A stretch of DNA of 12,876 nucleotides from an uncultured Peptococcaceae bacterium (lineage in GTDB: Bacteria; Bacillota; Dehalobacteriia; UBA4068): assembly GCA_947307285.1 (NCBI GenBank), contig CAMZIS010000014.1, positions 1 through 12,876 of the forward strand, in the 5' to 3' direction. Within the stretch, counting starts at the first letter, position 1. Each line of letters begins with the position of its first letter. This document shows positions 6,632-12,876 of this stretch, piece by piece. Below the pieces are notes generated by a model that saw only the letters and a program-made list of their open reading frames with translations, was not told the DNA's origin and searched no databases. A program made the translations under genes and the position numbers.

Positions 6632-7810
6632 TTAAAACACAAAACCTCCGAACGCTTTTCTGATCCGCGATATGGCCTCTGCCATGCGGCTTTCTTCGGT
6701 AGTCAGGGCGGCGCGGAAATATCCTTCGCCGAACCTGCCGAAGCCGGCGCCCGGGGTCAGCACTACCTTGGTTTTTTCAAACACTTCTTCCGCAAATGAA
6801 CCGGAATCATATCCCAGAGGCACAGGAGCCCACACGTAAAACGTGCCTTTGGGCTTAGAAAGAGACCAGCCCAAACTGTTCAGGCCGTCCACCAGTATAT
6901 CACGCCGGGCCGCGTAGACTTGCCGTGCTCTTTCCACAATGGGCTGCGGGTCCCGCAGACCGGCTATGCCCGCCAGCTGCACCGCCTGAAAGACGCCGGA
7001 ATCCACGTTTGATTTATAGGTGGAAAGCGCCCGTACCGCAGCGGCGTTGCCCACCATGAAGCCCAGCCGCCAGCCTGTCATGTTGAAGGGCTTGGAGCAG
7101 GAGCCGAATTCCACGCACACGTCCTTCGCGCCGGGTATCTGCAGGATGCTGGGGGCGTAACAGCCGTCGAAGGTCAGCTCCGCGTAGGCGCTGTCATGAG
7201 CCAGCAGGATATCGTATCTCCGGGCAAAGGCCACGGCTTTTTCGAAAAAGGCCGGGTCAGCCACGGCGCCGGTGGGATTGTTGGGATAATTGAGCCACAT
7301 GACGCGGGCCCGTTCAGCGACCTCCCGCGGGATGGCGTCAAGATCGGGCAGAAAGCCGTTTTCCGCCAGCAGCGGCATGATATAGCAGGAACCGCCGGCC
7401 AGGGCGGTCCCGCCGCGATACACGGGATAAGCCGGGTCCGGCGCCAGGGCCAGGTCGCCCGGATCGATGAAACAGAAACTGAGGTTCGCTATTCCTTCTT
7501 TGGAGCCGATCAGGGCCACGACCTCGGTTTCAGGATCGAGATCATGCACCCCGAAACGGGCGGCGTAATAATCGGACACCGCCCGGCGGAAAGACGGCAG
7601 GCCCGCAGAAGAGGGATAGCGGTGGTTTTCCGCGTCACGCGCCGCGCCGTTCAGCGCATCTATTATCGACTCCGGAGCCGGCAGGTCAGGGTCGCCGATG
7701 CTGAGGCTGATCACATCCTCCCCGCGGGCCAGGGCTTGGGCGATCTTCTTTTCGATGCCGGCGAACAGATAGGGAGGTATTTCCTTGATCCGCTGGGCGG
7801 GTTCGATCAT
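6632..7810 (-). CDS. dapL: LL-diaminopimelate aminotransferase
   Basis: A 392-residue fold-type I PLP aminotransferase. It converts tetrahydrodipicolinate directly to LL-diaminopimelate with glutamate as amino donor, bypassing the succinylase and acetylase branches. Hallmarks: IPPYLFAGIEKKI and SLSIGDPDLPAP near the N-terminus; NHRYPSSAGL; the GSKEGIANL motif typical of DapL; NYPNNPTGAVADP; and the PLP lysine in SCSKPFNMTGWRLGF (Lys240). Also FYVWAPVP and GEGYFRAALT near the end. The whole pattern follows clostridial DapL enzymes closely. The start is the ATG at 7808-7810, since AGGAG at 7817-7821 is 6 nt away; an ATG two codons earlier directly abuts that site. It lies 40 nt downstream of dapF, the next enzyme in the pathway, which strongly supports the specificity. 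Identification is secure. Confidence 0.95.
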   Translation of the reverse strand: MIEPAQRIKEIPPYLFAGIEKKIAQALARGEDVISLSIGDPDLPAPESIIDALNGAARDAENHRYPSSAGLPSFRRAVSDYYAARFGVHDLDPETEVVALIGSKEGIANLSFCFIDPGDLALAPDPAYPVYRGGTALAGGSCYIMPLLAENGFLPDLDAIPREVAERARVMWLNYPNNPTGAVADPAFFEKAVAFARRYDILLAHDSAYAELTFDGCYAPSILQIPGAKDVCVEFGSCSKPFNMTGWRLGFMVGNAAAVRALSTYKSNVDSGVFQAVQLAGIAGLRDPQPIVERARQVYAARRDILVDGLNSLGWSLSKPKGTFYVWAPVPLGYDSGSFAEEVFEKTKVVLTPGAGFGRFGEGYFRAALTTEESRMAEAISRIRKAFGGFVF

Positions 7811-7816
7811 CGGCAT

Positions 7817-7821
7817 CTCCT
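7817..7821 (-). promoter_or_regulatory. Ribosome binding site fixing the dapL start
   Basis: AGGAG on the minus strand. It leaves 6 nt to the ATG at 7808-7810 but none to the ATG at 7814-7816, so the shorter start (protein beginning MIEPAQRI) is chosen. Confidence 0.7.
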
Positions 7822-7850
7822 GTTTTGAAAACCGTGTTATAGCAACCTGT

Positions 7851-8684
7851 TTATATCTCGTATTCGCCCACGGCGATCATTTTGGCGGGGCCGGTCATAT
7901 AAACGTGATCGTCAGCGCCCCAGCTGATGTCCAGAGAGCCGTGGCTGAGCAGCATTTCCGCGCCTTCTTTGATGTAGCCGTTGAGGATGGCGGCCACCGT
8001 GGCGGCGCAGGCGCCGCTGCCGCAGGCCAGGGTCTCGCCGCAGGCCCGCTCCCACACCCGCATCTTCAGCCTGTCGTCTCCCATGAGCTGAACGAATTCC
8101 ACGTTGGTCTTTTCGGGGAACAGGGCATGGCGCTCGATCTGGGGGCCGATCTTTTCCACCGGGAAGCTGTCGACGTCGTCCACGAAGATGACGCAGTGGG
8201 GATTGCCCATGGACACCAGGGTGGCGTAGAAAACGCGGGTATGCACCGGCAGGGCCGCAGCCACCACCCGCGAGCCGGGAAAATCGGCCGGGATCTCGGA
8301 GGGCAGCAGACGGGGCTCGCCCATATCCACCCGGACGACGCCGGCGGCTTCATCCAGGATGGTGGGCAGCACCGGGTTGGAAATAGTGTCGAATATGAAC
8401 TGATCGCTGTCGACGATGCCTTCCTGTTTGGCAAACAGGGCGGCGCAGCGCAGACCGTTGCCGCACATGCCGGCCTCGGAACCGTCGGAATTGAAGAAGC
8501 GGAACAGGGCCGCGGCTTCAGGGTCCGGGGACGGGGTGAGGACGATGAGACCGTCGGCGCCCACGCCAAGATGCCGATCGCAGATGGCCAGCGCCAGAGA
8601 GCCGAGATCATCCGGCAGTTTCTCGGTGAAGCCGTTGATCAGGATCATATCATTGCCCAGACCGTGCATTTTAGCGAAACGCAT
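7851..8684 (-). CDS. dapF: Diaminopimelate epimerase
   Basis: A 277-residue cofactor-independent epimerase that interconverts LL- and meso-diaminopimelate, feeding peptidoglycan and lysine synthesis in the cytoplasm. The two-cysteine mechanism is intact: Cys74 in AGMCGNGLRC and Cys221 in ETLACGSGACA. Other family motifs are the start MRFAKMHGLGNDMI, FNSDGSEAG, VSMGNPHCVIFVDD and NVEFVQL. Length is normal (about 270-280). The ATG at 8682-8684 has GGAGGG on the minus strand about 8 nt upstream. It is followed 40 nt later by dapL, so the two enzymes handling LL-DAP are adjacent. A 51-nt gap separates it from glnA and may hold its own promoter. Identification is secure. Confidence 0.97.
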   Translation of the reverse strand: MRFAKMHGLGNDMILINGFTEKLPDDLGSLALAICDRHLGVGADGLIVLTPSPDPEAAALFRFFNSDGSEAGMCGNGLRCAALFAKQEGIVDSDQFIFDTISNPVLPTILDEAAGVVRVDMGEPRLLPSEIPADFPGSRVVAAALPVHTRVFYATLVSMGNPHCVIFVDDVDSFPVEKIGPQIERHALFPEKTNVEFVQLMGDDRLKMRVWERACGETLACGSGACAATVAAILNGYIKEGAEMLLSHGSLDISWGADDHVYMTGPAKMIAVGEYEI

Positions 8685-8710
8685 ATCGTTACCCTCCGTT
8701 TTAGATTAGA

Positions 8711-8723
8711 TGACAGTAAGTCA
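8711..8723. promoter_or_regulatory. Short palindrome in the glnA-dapF gap (possible operator)
   Basis: TGACAGTAAGTCA: 4-bp arms TGAC/GTCA around a 5-nt centre, in the AT-rich 51-nt gap ahead of dapF. The stem is too weak and AT-rich to be a convincing terminator. On the minus strand it overlaps a -35-like TTGACT, but I see no well-spaced -10. It could be a repressor site or chance. Confidence 0.2.
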
Positions 8724-8735
8724 AAAATATGCCTG

Positions 8736-10061
8736 TTAAAATTTGCTTAAGTAGTGCTCCAGCTCCCAGTCGGTGATGCGGCTGGTGTAATCGGCCCACT
8801 CCTGGGCCTTGGCGTCCTGGAAGCGGCGGAATACATGCTCGCCCAGAGCTTCCCTCATCAGGTCGCTCCCGCTCAGACAGACCACAGCCGCGTGCAGGTC
8901 CTGGGGCAGTATTTCCAGATGGCTGTTTTGACGCGCTTCCTCGTCCATATCGAAGATGTTGATCTCCAGCGGCTCCGGCGGCTCTACCCGGTCGCGGATG
9001 CCCCGGAGTCCGGCCTGGATCATCACGGCAAAGGCCAGATAGGGATTGCAGGACGGATCGGGCGAGCGCAGCTCCAGCCGGGTGGACTTGCCCCGGGCCG
9101 CGGGCACGCGCACCAGGGGCGAACGGTTCTTCAGAGCCCAGGCCACGTAGACCGGGGCCTCGTAGCCCGCCAACAGGCGCTTGTAGGAATTGATGGTGGG
9201 ATTGGTGATGGCGGAGAATTCGCGGCAGTATTTCAGCAGGCCGCCCAGATACCAGCGGGCCTCCTGAGACAGACCGTAGGGGCCTTCCGGGTCGCAAAAG
9301 GCATTCTCGCCGTCGCGGTTCAGCGACAGATTGACGTGCATGCCGCTGCCTGCCACGCCGTAGATAGGCTTGGGCATGAAGGTGGCGTGCAGACCGTGGC
9401 GCTGTGCCACCTGGCGCACCAGGAATTTCAGGGTCTGCACCCGGTCGGCGGCGATCATGGCGTCGGCATATCTGAAATCGATCTCGTGCTGTCCGGGGGC
9501 GCATTCGTGATGGGAAGCCTCCACCTCGAAGCCGATATCCTCCAGATCCAGCACCATTTCCCGGCGGGCGGCGTCGCCCAGGTCCACCGGGGCCAGATCG
9601 AAATAGGAAGCCTTGTCGTGGGTCTCCAGGGTAGGCGCGCCGTCTTTGTCGGTGTGGAAGAGGAAGAATTCCATCTCCGGCCCGATGTTGACCTTGTAGC
9701 CCATCCGGGCGGCGTCGTCCATGGCCCGCTTCAGCACATAGCGGGGATCGCCGCTGAAAGGCTGCCCTTCCGGGGTGTAGATGTCACAGATGAGCCGGGC
9801 CGAGCAGTCGTAGCCCTTCTCCCAGGGGAAAATGCACCAGGAACTGAGATCCGGGTGGAGATACATGTCGCTCTCCTCCACCCGGACAAAGCCGTCGATG
9901 GAAGAGCCGTCGAAGCCCATTTCGTTATTGAGGGCCTTTTCCAGCTGGCTGGTGGGGATGTTGATGTTTTTCATCACGCCCATGATGTCGGTGAACTGCA
10001 GCAGGATGAAGCGGATCTGATGCTCTTGCGCTTCGCGTAAAATGTCTTCTTTGCTATACAT
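8736..10061 (-). CDS. glnA: Glutamine synthetase, type I (GSI-alpha, Firmicutes type)
   Basis: A 441-residue cytoplasmic enzyme making glutamine from glutamate, ammonia and ATP; family members form dodecamers. Active-site motifs are intact: GPEMEFFLF with Glu129/Glu131, MPKPIYGVAGSGMH ending at His242, NPTINSYKRLLAGYEAP including Glu301, and RLELRSPDPSCNPYLAFA. Length fits the short alpha type (about 440-445; beta types are about 470). The loop that carries the adenylylated Tyr in beta-type enzymes reads NIFDMDEEA here, so adenylylation control is not expected. Arg60 in FDGSSIDGFVRVEESDMY corresponds to the feedback-control arginine of Bacillus GS, so glutamine feedback is plausible (family knowledge). 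The ATG at 10059-10061 follows AAGGAG on the minus strand. It is 31 nt downstream of the OCD-family gene; I saw no GlnR-like box in that gap. Identification is secure. Confidence 0.97.
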   Translation of the reverse strand: MYSKEDILREAQEHQIRFILLQFTDIMGVMKNINIPTSQLEKALNNEMGFDGSSIDGFVRVEESDMYLHPDLSSWCIFPWEKGYDCSARLICDIYTPEGQPFSGDPRYVLKRAMDDAARMGYKVNIGPEMEFFLFHTDKDGAPTLETHDKASYFDLAPVDLGDAARREMVLDLEDIGFEVEASHHECAPGQHEIDFRYADAMIAADRVQTLKFLVRQVAQRHGLHATFMPKPIYGVAGSGMHVNLSLNRDGENAFCDPEGPYGLSQEARWYLGGLLKYCREFSAITNPTINSYKRLLAGYEAPVYVAWALKNRSPLVRVPAARGKSTRLELRSPDPSCNPYLAFAVMIQAGLRGIRDRVEPPEPLEINIFDMDEEARQNSHLEILPQDLHAAVVCLSGSDLMREALGEHVFRRFQDAKAQEWADYTSRITDWELEHYLSKF

Positions 10062-10092
10062 TGACTCTCCTTAAATCCATGAGGAACAGACT

Positions 10093-11061
10093 TTACAGGT
10101 CTATCTCCAGGCCCAGTCCTTCTTTTTCGGCCAGGTCGTAGATCATCTCCGCGGCTACCAGATCGAACAGGCCGATGCCCACGGATTTGAACAGGGTCTG
10201 CTTTGTGCGCCAGGGCTCGGCCGCGTCGATGCCTGCGGCCACCACGTCGCAGAAGGGCTGCAGACGATCCCGCTTCAGCCAGCCCTCGGCCAGCGGGATG
10301 GCCAGATCGCCGCTTTCCTCGGCGGCGAACATGGTGTCCAGCCAGATGCCGGCCGCGTTCTCGGTGGCGGGCCGGGACAGCTCCCGGGTGTGGGGCTGAT
10401 AGGAGCCGATGGCCACGACATGCTTGCCCGCGAACAGGGAAGGATCATCCGGGAACACCGGGTCTTTGGTGGTGGAACAGGTGATGACGATATCGCCGTT
10501 CGCGGCCGCCTCCGCGCCGGAAGAGGCCAGATGTACGTTGAGGTCGGGCCGCTTGGCATGGAGCCGGTCGGCGTAGCTGTTAAGGGTGGCCGGAAAAGCG
10601 TCGTAGACCCATACGTCGCGGATGGGACGCACGGCGGAGGCAGCCAAAACCTGGAACATGCCCTGCATGCCCGCGCCGACCACGCCGAGGCTAGCGGCGT
10701 CTCTCTTGGCCAGATATTTGCAGGACAGGCCGCCCAGGGCGCCGGTGCGCACGCCGGTGAGATAGGTGCCGTTCAGCAGGGCCTTGGCCTCGCCGGTCTG
10801 CATATCGTTAAGCACCAGGCAGGCCATGGTGGCCGGCTTGCCGTAGCGGGCGTTATGGGGATAAACGGTGACCAGCTTGGTGGAAAAGGACTTGCCGGCA
10901 AAGCAGGGCATCAGCAGGAAAACGTCGTCGCCGTGGGGCAGCTGGATACGGTCCGGCTGATCGAAAGCGCCCTGATGCTGGACCAAAAAGGCCTGTTCCA
11001 TGCTGTCGATGACTTTTTCGATAGGGATTTGACTGATGATCTCTTCGTTGATTATCCGCAT
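10093..11061 (-). CDS. Ornithine cyclodeaminase / mu-crystallin family NAD(P)-dependent protein
   Basis: A 322-residue member of the ornithine cyclodeaminase/mu-crystallin family, normal in length. Key features: substrate-side Lys62 in FSTKLVTVYP; LLNGTYLTGVRTGALGG at about 96-112, with Arg105; the Rossmann dinucleotide loop GVVGAGMQGMFQV at about 126-138; IVITCSTTKDPVF; GSYQPHTREL; and the C-terminal KSVGIGLFDLVAAE (292-305), which is strongly conserved in the family. Members include ornithine cyclodeaminase (ornithine to proline plus ammonia), archaeal-type alanine dehydrogenase, and ketimine reductases, so the exact reaction cannot be told from sequence alone. It probably acts on amino acid nitrogen, as it lies 31 nt before glnA in the same direction. 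The ATG at 11059-11061 has GGAGG 7 nt upstream. The 79-nt gap behind sbcC probably carries the promoter. Confidence 0.88.
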   Translation of the reverse strand: MRIINEEIISQIPIEKVIDSMEQAFLVQHQGAFDQPDRIQLPHGDDVFLLMPCFAGKSFSTKLVTVYPHNARYGKPATMACLVLNDMQTGEAKALLNGTYLTGVRTGALGGLSCKYLAKRDAASLGVVGAGMQGMFQVLAASAVRPIRDVWVYDAFPATLNSYADRLHAKRPDLNVHLASSGAEAAANGDIVITCSTTKDPVFPDDPSLFAGKHVVAIGSYQPHTRELSRPATENAAGIWLDTMFAAEESGDLAIPLAEGWLKRDRLQPFCDVVAAGIDAAEPWRTKQTLFKSVGIGLFDLVAAEMIYDLAEKEGLGLEIDL

Positions 11062-11109
11062 GATCCGACCTCCGTTGTTTTGATCGATAGATTAAACAGA
11101 CTGTAACTA

Positions 11110-11128
11110 TGATATCTTCTATATATCA
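11110..11128. promoter_or_regulatory. Perfect inverted repeat upstream of the OCD-glnA pair (possible operator)
   Basis: TGATAT-N7-ATATCA, perfect 6-bp arms with a 7-nt spacer, 49 nt before the start codon of the OCD-family gene and 13 nt past the sbcC stop. It is wholly AT-rich and lacks a following T run, so it looks like a dimeric regulator site rather than a terminator. A -10-like TTTAAT lies on the minus strand between it and the gene, without a good -35. The regulator is unknown. Confidence 0.35.
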
Positions 11129-11140
11129 GGTAGTTTTCCT

Positions 11141-12876
11141 CTAATTCTTCCTCAATTCGATGCGGGAGCCGTGGACCGGGTCGGCGATGACCTCCAGATA
11201 ACGGGGCACCCGTTCCCTGACCTCCCGCACGTGGGTGATCAGCCCGACCGCCCGTTTGTCCGAAGGCAGCTTTTCCAATACTGCCATGGCCGCCTCTAAA
11301 CTTGCTCCGTCCAGAGAGCCGAAGCCCTCGTCCAGGAAAAAGAATCCCAAAGGCGCGGCGTGCATCTGGATCTTGCCGGAGAGAGCCAGGGCCATGGCCA
11401 GCGACACCAGGAAGGTCTCGCCGCCGGACAGGCCGCTGATCTGCCGCCGGATGCCGCCGTTATTGTCCACCAGGATGAAATCGCTGTTCCCGTCCTCCGT
11501 CAGCTCCAGCCGGTAGCGGCCGGAGGTGAGGGCCAGCAGGATATCCGAAGCTTCGTGGGCCAGCTCCAGCATGGTGCCGCGGGCCAGATAACGCACAAAG
11601 GCGTTGCCCTTGAGCAGTGAGGCCAGACGCCGCAGCACCTCTGCGCGGGAGAGGGCCTTGCCTTGCCGCTCCTTCAGCTCCGCCGCCCGCACGGCGTCCT
11701 GCTCCGCCTTCTCCAGGTCCCGTTTCAGGCGGCCGCCGCGGCTCAAGAGCTCCCGCTGTTCCTCCGCCAGGGCTTCTGCTCTGCGCCGGGCCGGCTCCAC
11801 CGCATCCGCGTCGAAGTCCCGCAGCGCATCGTTCAGCCGGCTGTGTTCCTGCTGCTGCAGGAGCAGCTTTTTATCATAGTCATTGACCGCGGACGCTATC
11901 CCCTGCCGTTCCTCATCGCTCCTCAGAGCGCTCTTGGCTTCCTGGGCGCTGGCAAACCCCGCCTCGGCCACCGCCTGCAGCAGCTGCTGTTTCAGTTCGT
12001 TCAGGCGGCTGTCCCGTTCCGCCAAAGCGGCGCGGGCCTTCTCCGCGTCGGTCGCCGCCTGATTGAGCAGGCGCGAGGGCTCCTCCCGGGCGGACGCCGC
12101 TGGTTTTTCCTGCTGTACGGCCTGCTCCAGCATGGCGGAAAGACGAGCGTGTTCCTGCTTCGGGTCGTCGCAACCGGCCAGCTCGCGCCAGAGGGCGTCC
12201 TTTTCCTTAAGGGTTCCGGCCAGTGATTCCAACTGCGTGCTGCGTCGGTTCAGCTCGTCCTGTTTGGCCTGTCGGGAGAAAGCAAGGCTCTTTTCCGTTT
12301 CGGCCAGCTTCTGGCCCTCCTTATCCTTTTGCTCCGTCTGCCGCTGCAAACGCAGCCAGGCTTCCCTGGTCTGGCGGCTGCGGGCCGAAGCGGCGGCCAG
12401 ATCGGAGGTGAGATGCGCCCGGGGCTGATGATGGATACTGCCGCACACCGGGCAGGGCTCGCCTTCCCTCAGGCTTTCGGCCAGCAAAGCGGCGGCGTTT
12501 TGCCGCTGGGCCGCTTTTTCCTCCTCCACCGCCTGTTCCCAGGCGGCCAGAGCCTCCTTTTCTGCCCGGCGCAGGCTTTCCAGCTCCGCCGCGCACTGCG
12601 ACTGTGCATGTAGGGTCTTTTCTATCTCCCGATCCAGCCCGCCTACTGCTTCCGCAAGTCCGCTATCCGCGAACTCACGCCGGGCCTCCTGCCATTTGCG
12701 GCGGACTGCGTCCGCGGCTTCCCGCTCGTGAACGGCCAGCTCCAGATCGCGCAAGCGGGGCTCGATCTCAGTCTGCCGCCTTTTCAACGTCTCGCGCAGG
12801 GAAAGCAGTTTTTCGTCGGCCTGGCTTAAAGCGGCGGCCGCTTCTTTCTGCTCGCTTTGCGCCTTTTCCACATCCT
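11141..12876 (-). CDS. sbcC: Exonuclease SbcCD subunit C, C-terminal part (5' end outside the window)
   Basis: The last 577 residues or so of an SMC/Rad50-like ATPase. With nuclease SbcD it cleaves hairpins and processes DNA ends. The frame is open to the right edge; the GTG at 12869-12871 is internal, since the preceding codon is also open, so no start is claimed. In order: a long charged coiled coil; the zinc hook EPCPVCGSIHH, with its two cysteines encoded at 12452-12454 and 12443-12445; a second coiled-coil arm rich in Glu, Arg, Ala and Gln; then the C-terminal ATPase lobe. The lobe has FVRYLARGTMLELAHEASD, the ABC signature LSGGETFLVSLAMALALS (around 11390-11432) and Walker B FFFLDEGFGSLD (around 11309-11344). 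It ends THVREVRERVPRYLEV...GSRIELRKN. The hook is near the middle of the expected protein of about 1,000 residues, as usual. sbcD would be expected to the right. The fragment shows no sign of damage. Confidence 0.95.
   Translation of the reverse strand, partial: DVEKAQSEQKEAAAALSQADEKLLSLRETLKRRQTEIEPRLRDLELAVHEREAADAVRRKWQEARREFADSGLAEAVGGLDREIEKTLHAQSQCAAELESLRRAEKEALAAWEQAVEEEKAAQRQNAAALLAESLREGEPCPVCGSIHHQPRAHLTSDLAAASARSRQTREAWLRLQRQTEQKDKEGQKLAETEKSLAFSRQAKQDELNRRSTQLESLAGTLKEKDALWRELAGCDDPKQEHARLSAMLEQAVQQEKPAASAREEPSRLLNQAATDAEKARAALAERDSRLNELKQQLLQAVAEAGFASAQEAKSALRSDEERQGIASAVNDYDKKLLLQQQEHSRLNDALRDFDADAVEPARRRAEALAEEQRELLSRGGRLKRDLEKAEQDAVRAAELKERQGKALSRAEVLRRLASLLKGNAFVRYLARGTMLELAHEASDILLALTSGRYRLELTEDGNSDFILVDNNGGIRRQISGLSGGETFLVSLAMALALSGKIQMHAAPLGFFFLDEGFGSLDGASLEAAMAVLEKLPSDKRAVGLITHVREVRERVPRYLEVIADPVHGSRIELRKN

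Noticed and set aside
6610..6642. An 11-residue N-terminal extension of NadE
   Set aside because: It would begin at a TTG overlapping the end of dapL, with no ribosome site; MSIAIAQLA is a typical nitrilase-domain start preceded by GAGG at 7 nt.
8754..10040. A 428-codon plus-strand frame opposite glnA
   Set aside because: It mirrors glnA almost exactly in register and has no family resemblance; glnA motifs on the other strand are complete.
11141..12876. SbcC-like gene as a possible new anti-phage or defence ATPase
   Set aside because: The zinc hook, ABC signature, Walker B and C-terminal motifs are those of ordinary SbcC, and no defence-type partner gene is visible; sbcD is expected just outside the window.
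1..12876. tRNA, rRNA, CRISPR repeats, riboswitches, insertion sequences or attachment sites
   Set aside because: No cloverleaf, spaced direct repeats, transposase motif or terminal inverted repeats were seen. Apart from the annotated gaps, non-coding spaces are under 90 nt and too short for a T-box or typical riboswitch.

Overview
This is a GC-rich window (roughly 60% by eye) with tightly packed genes and strong AGGAGG-type ribosome binding sites. It looks like housekeeping chromosome from an anaerobic member of the Bacillota (Clostridia or Negativicutes type). The support is a Firmicutes-type (GSI-alpha) glutamine synthetase, the LL-diaminopimelate aminotransferase route to meso-DAP next to dapF, the MEP-pathway gene ispE, and a GC-rich clostridial-style YchF. 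Genus or species cannot be fixed from this sequence. I see no mobile element, CRISPR array, rRNA or tRNA.

Layout. Bases 1-2141 are read rightward: the end of an Eis-like GNAT acetyltransferase, then ychF, then a small protein resembling a free-standing TipAS ligand-binding domain. A strong hairpin at 2171-2201 with A and T tracts on both sides separates this group from the converging leftward genes. Bases 2225-12876 are all read leftward. In transcription order these are: the C-terminal half of sbcC (entering from the right edge), an ornithine cyclodeaminase/mu-crystallin family dehydrogenase, glnA, dapF, dapL, nadE, ispE, and two related EamA-type transporters. Gaps in this run are 4 to 79 nt. 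The two widest are upstream of the dehydrogenase (79 nt, with a perfect inverted repeat) and upstream of dapF (51 nt, with a short palindrome). These are the best places for internal promoters.

How the genes fit together. GlnA (ammonia assimilation) and the OCD-family enzyme probably form one nitrogen/amino-acid unit. DapL and DapF carry tetrahydrodipicolinate to LL-DAP and then meso-DAP for peptidoglycan and lysine. NadE and IspE supply NAD and isoprenoid precursors. The EamA pair probably exports or imports small metabolites, but the substrate is not readable. SbcC is a DNA repair nuclease subunit.

The most notable observation is in NadE. It has an N-terminal nitrilase/glutaminase-type domain, but the catalytic cysteine region reads LLGDW instead of the usual CED-type motif. 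The domain therefore looks catalytically dead, which would make the enzyme ammonia-dependent. Other points for a second look are the single-domain TipAS-like protein, a divergent YchF P-loop, and the inverted repeat ahead of the OCD-glnA pair. I did not find convincing evidence of a wholly new system.
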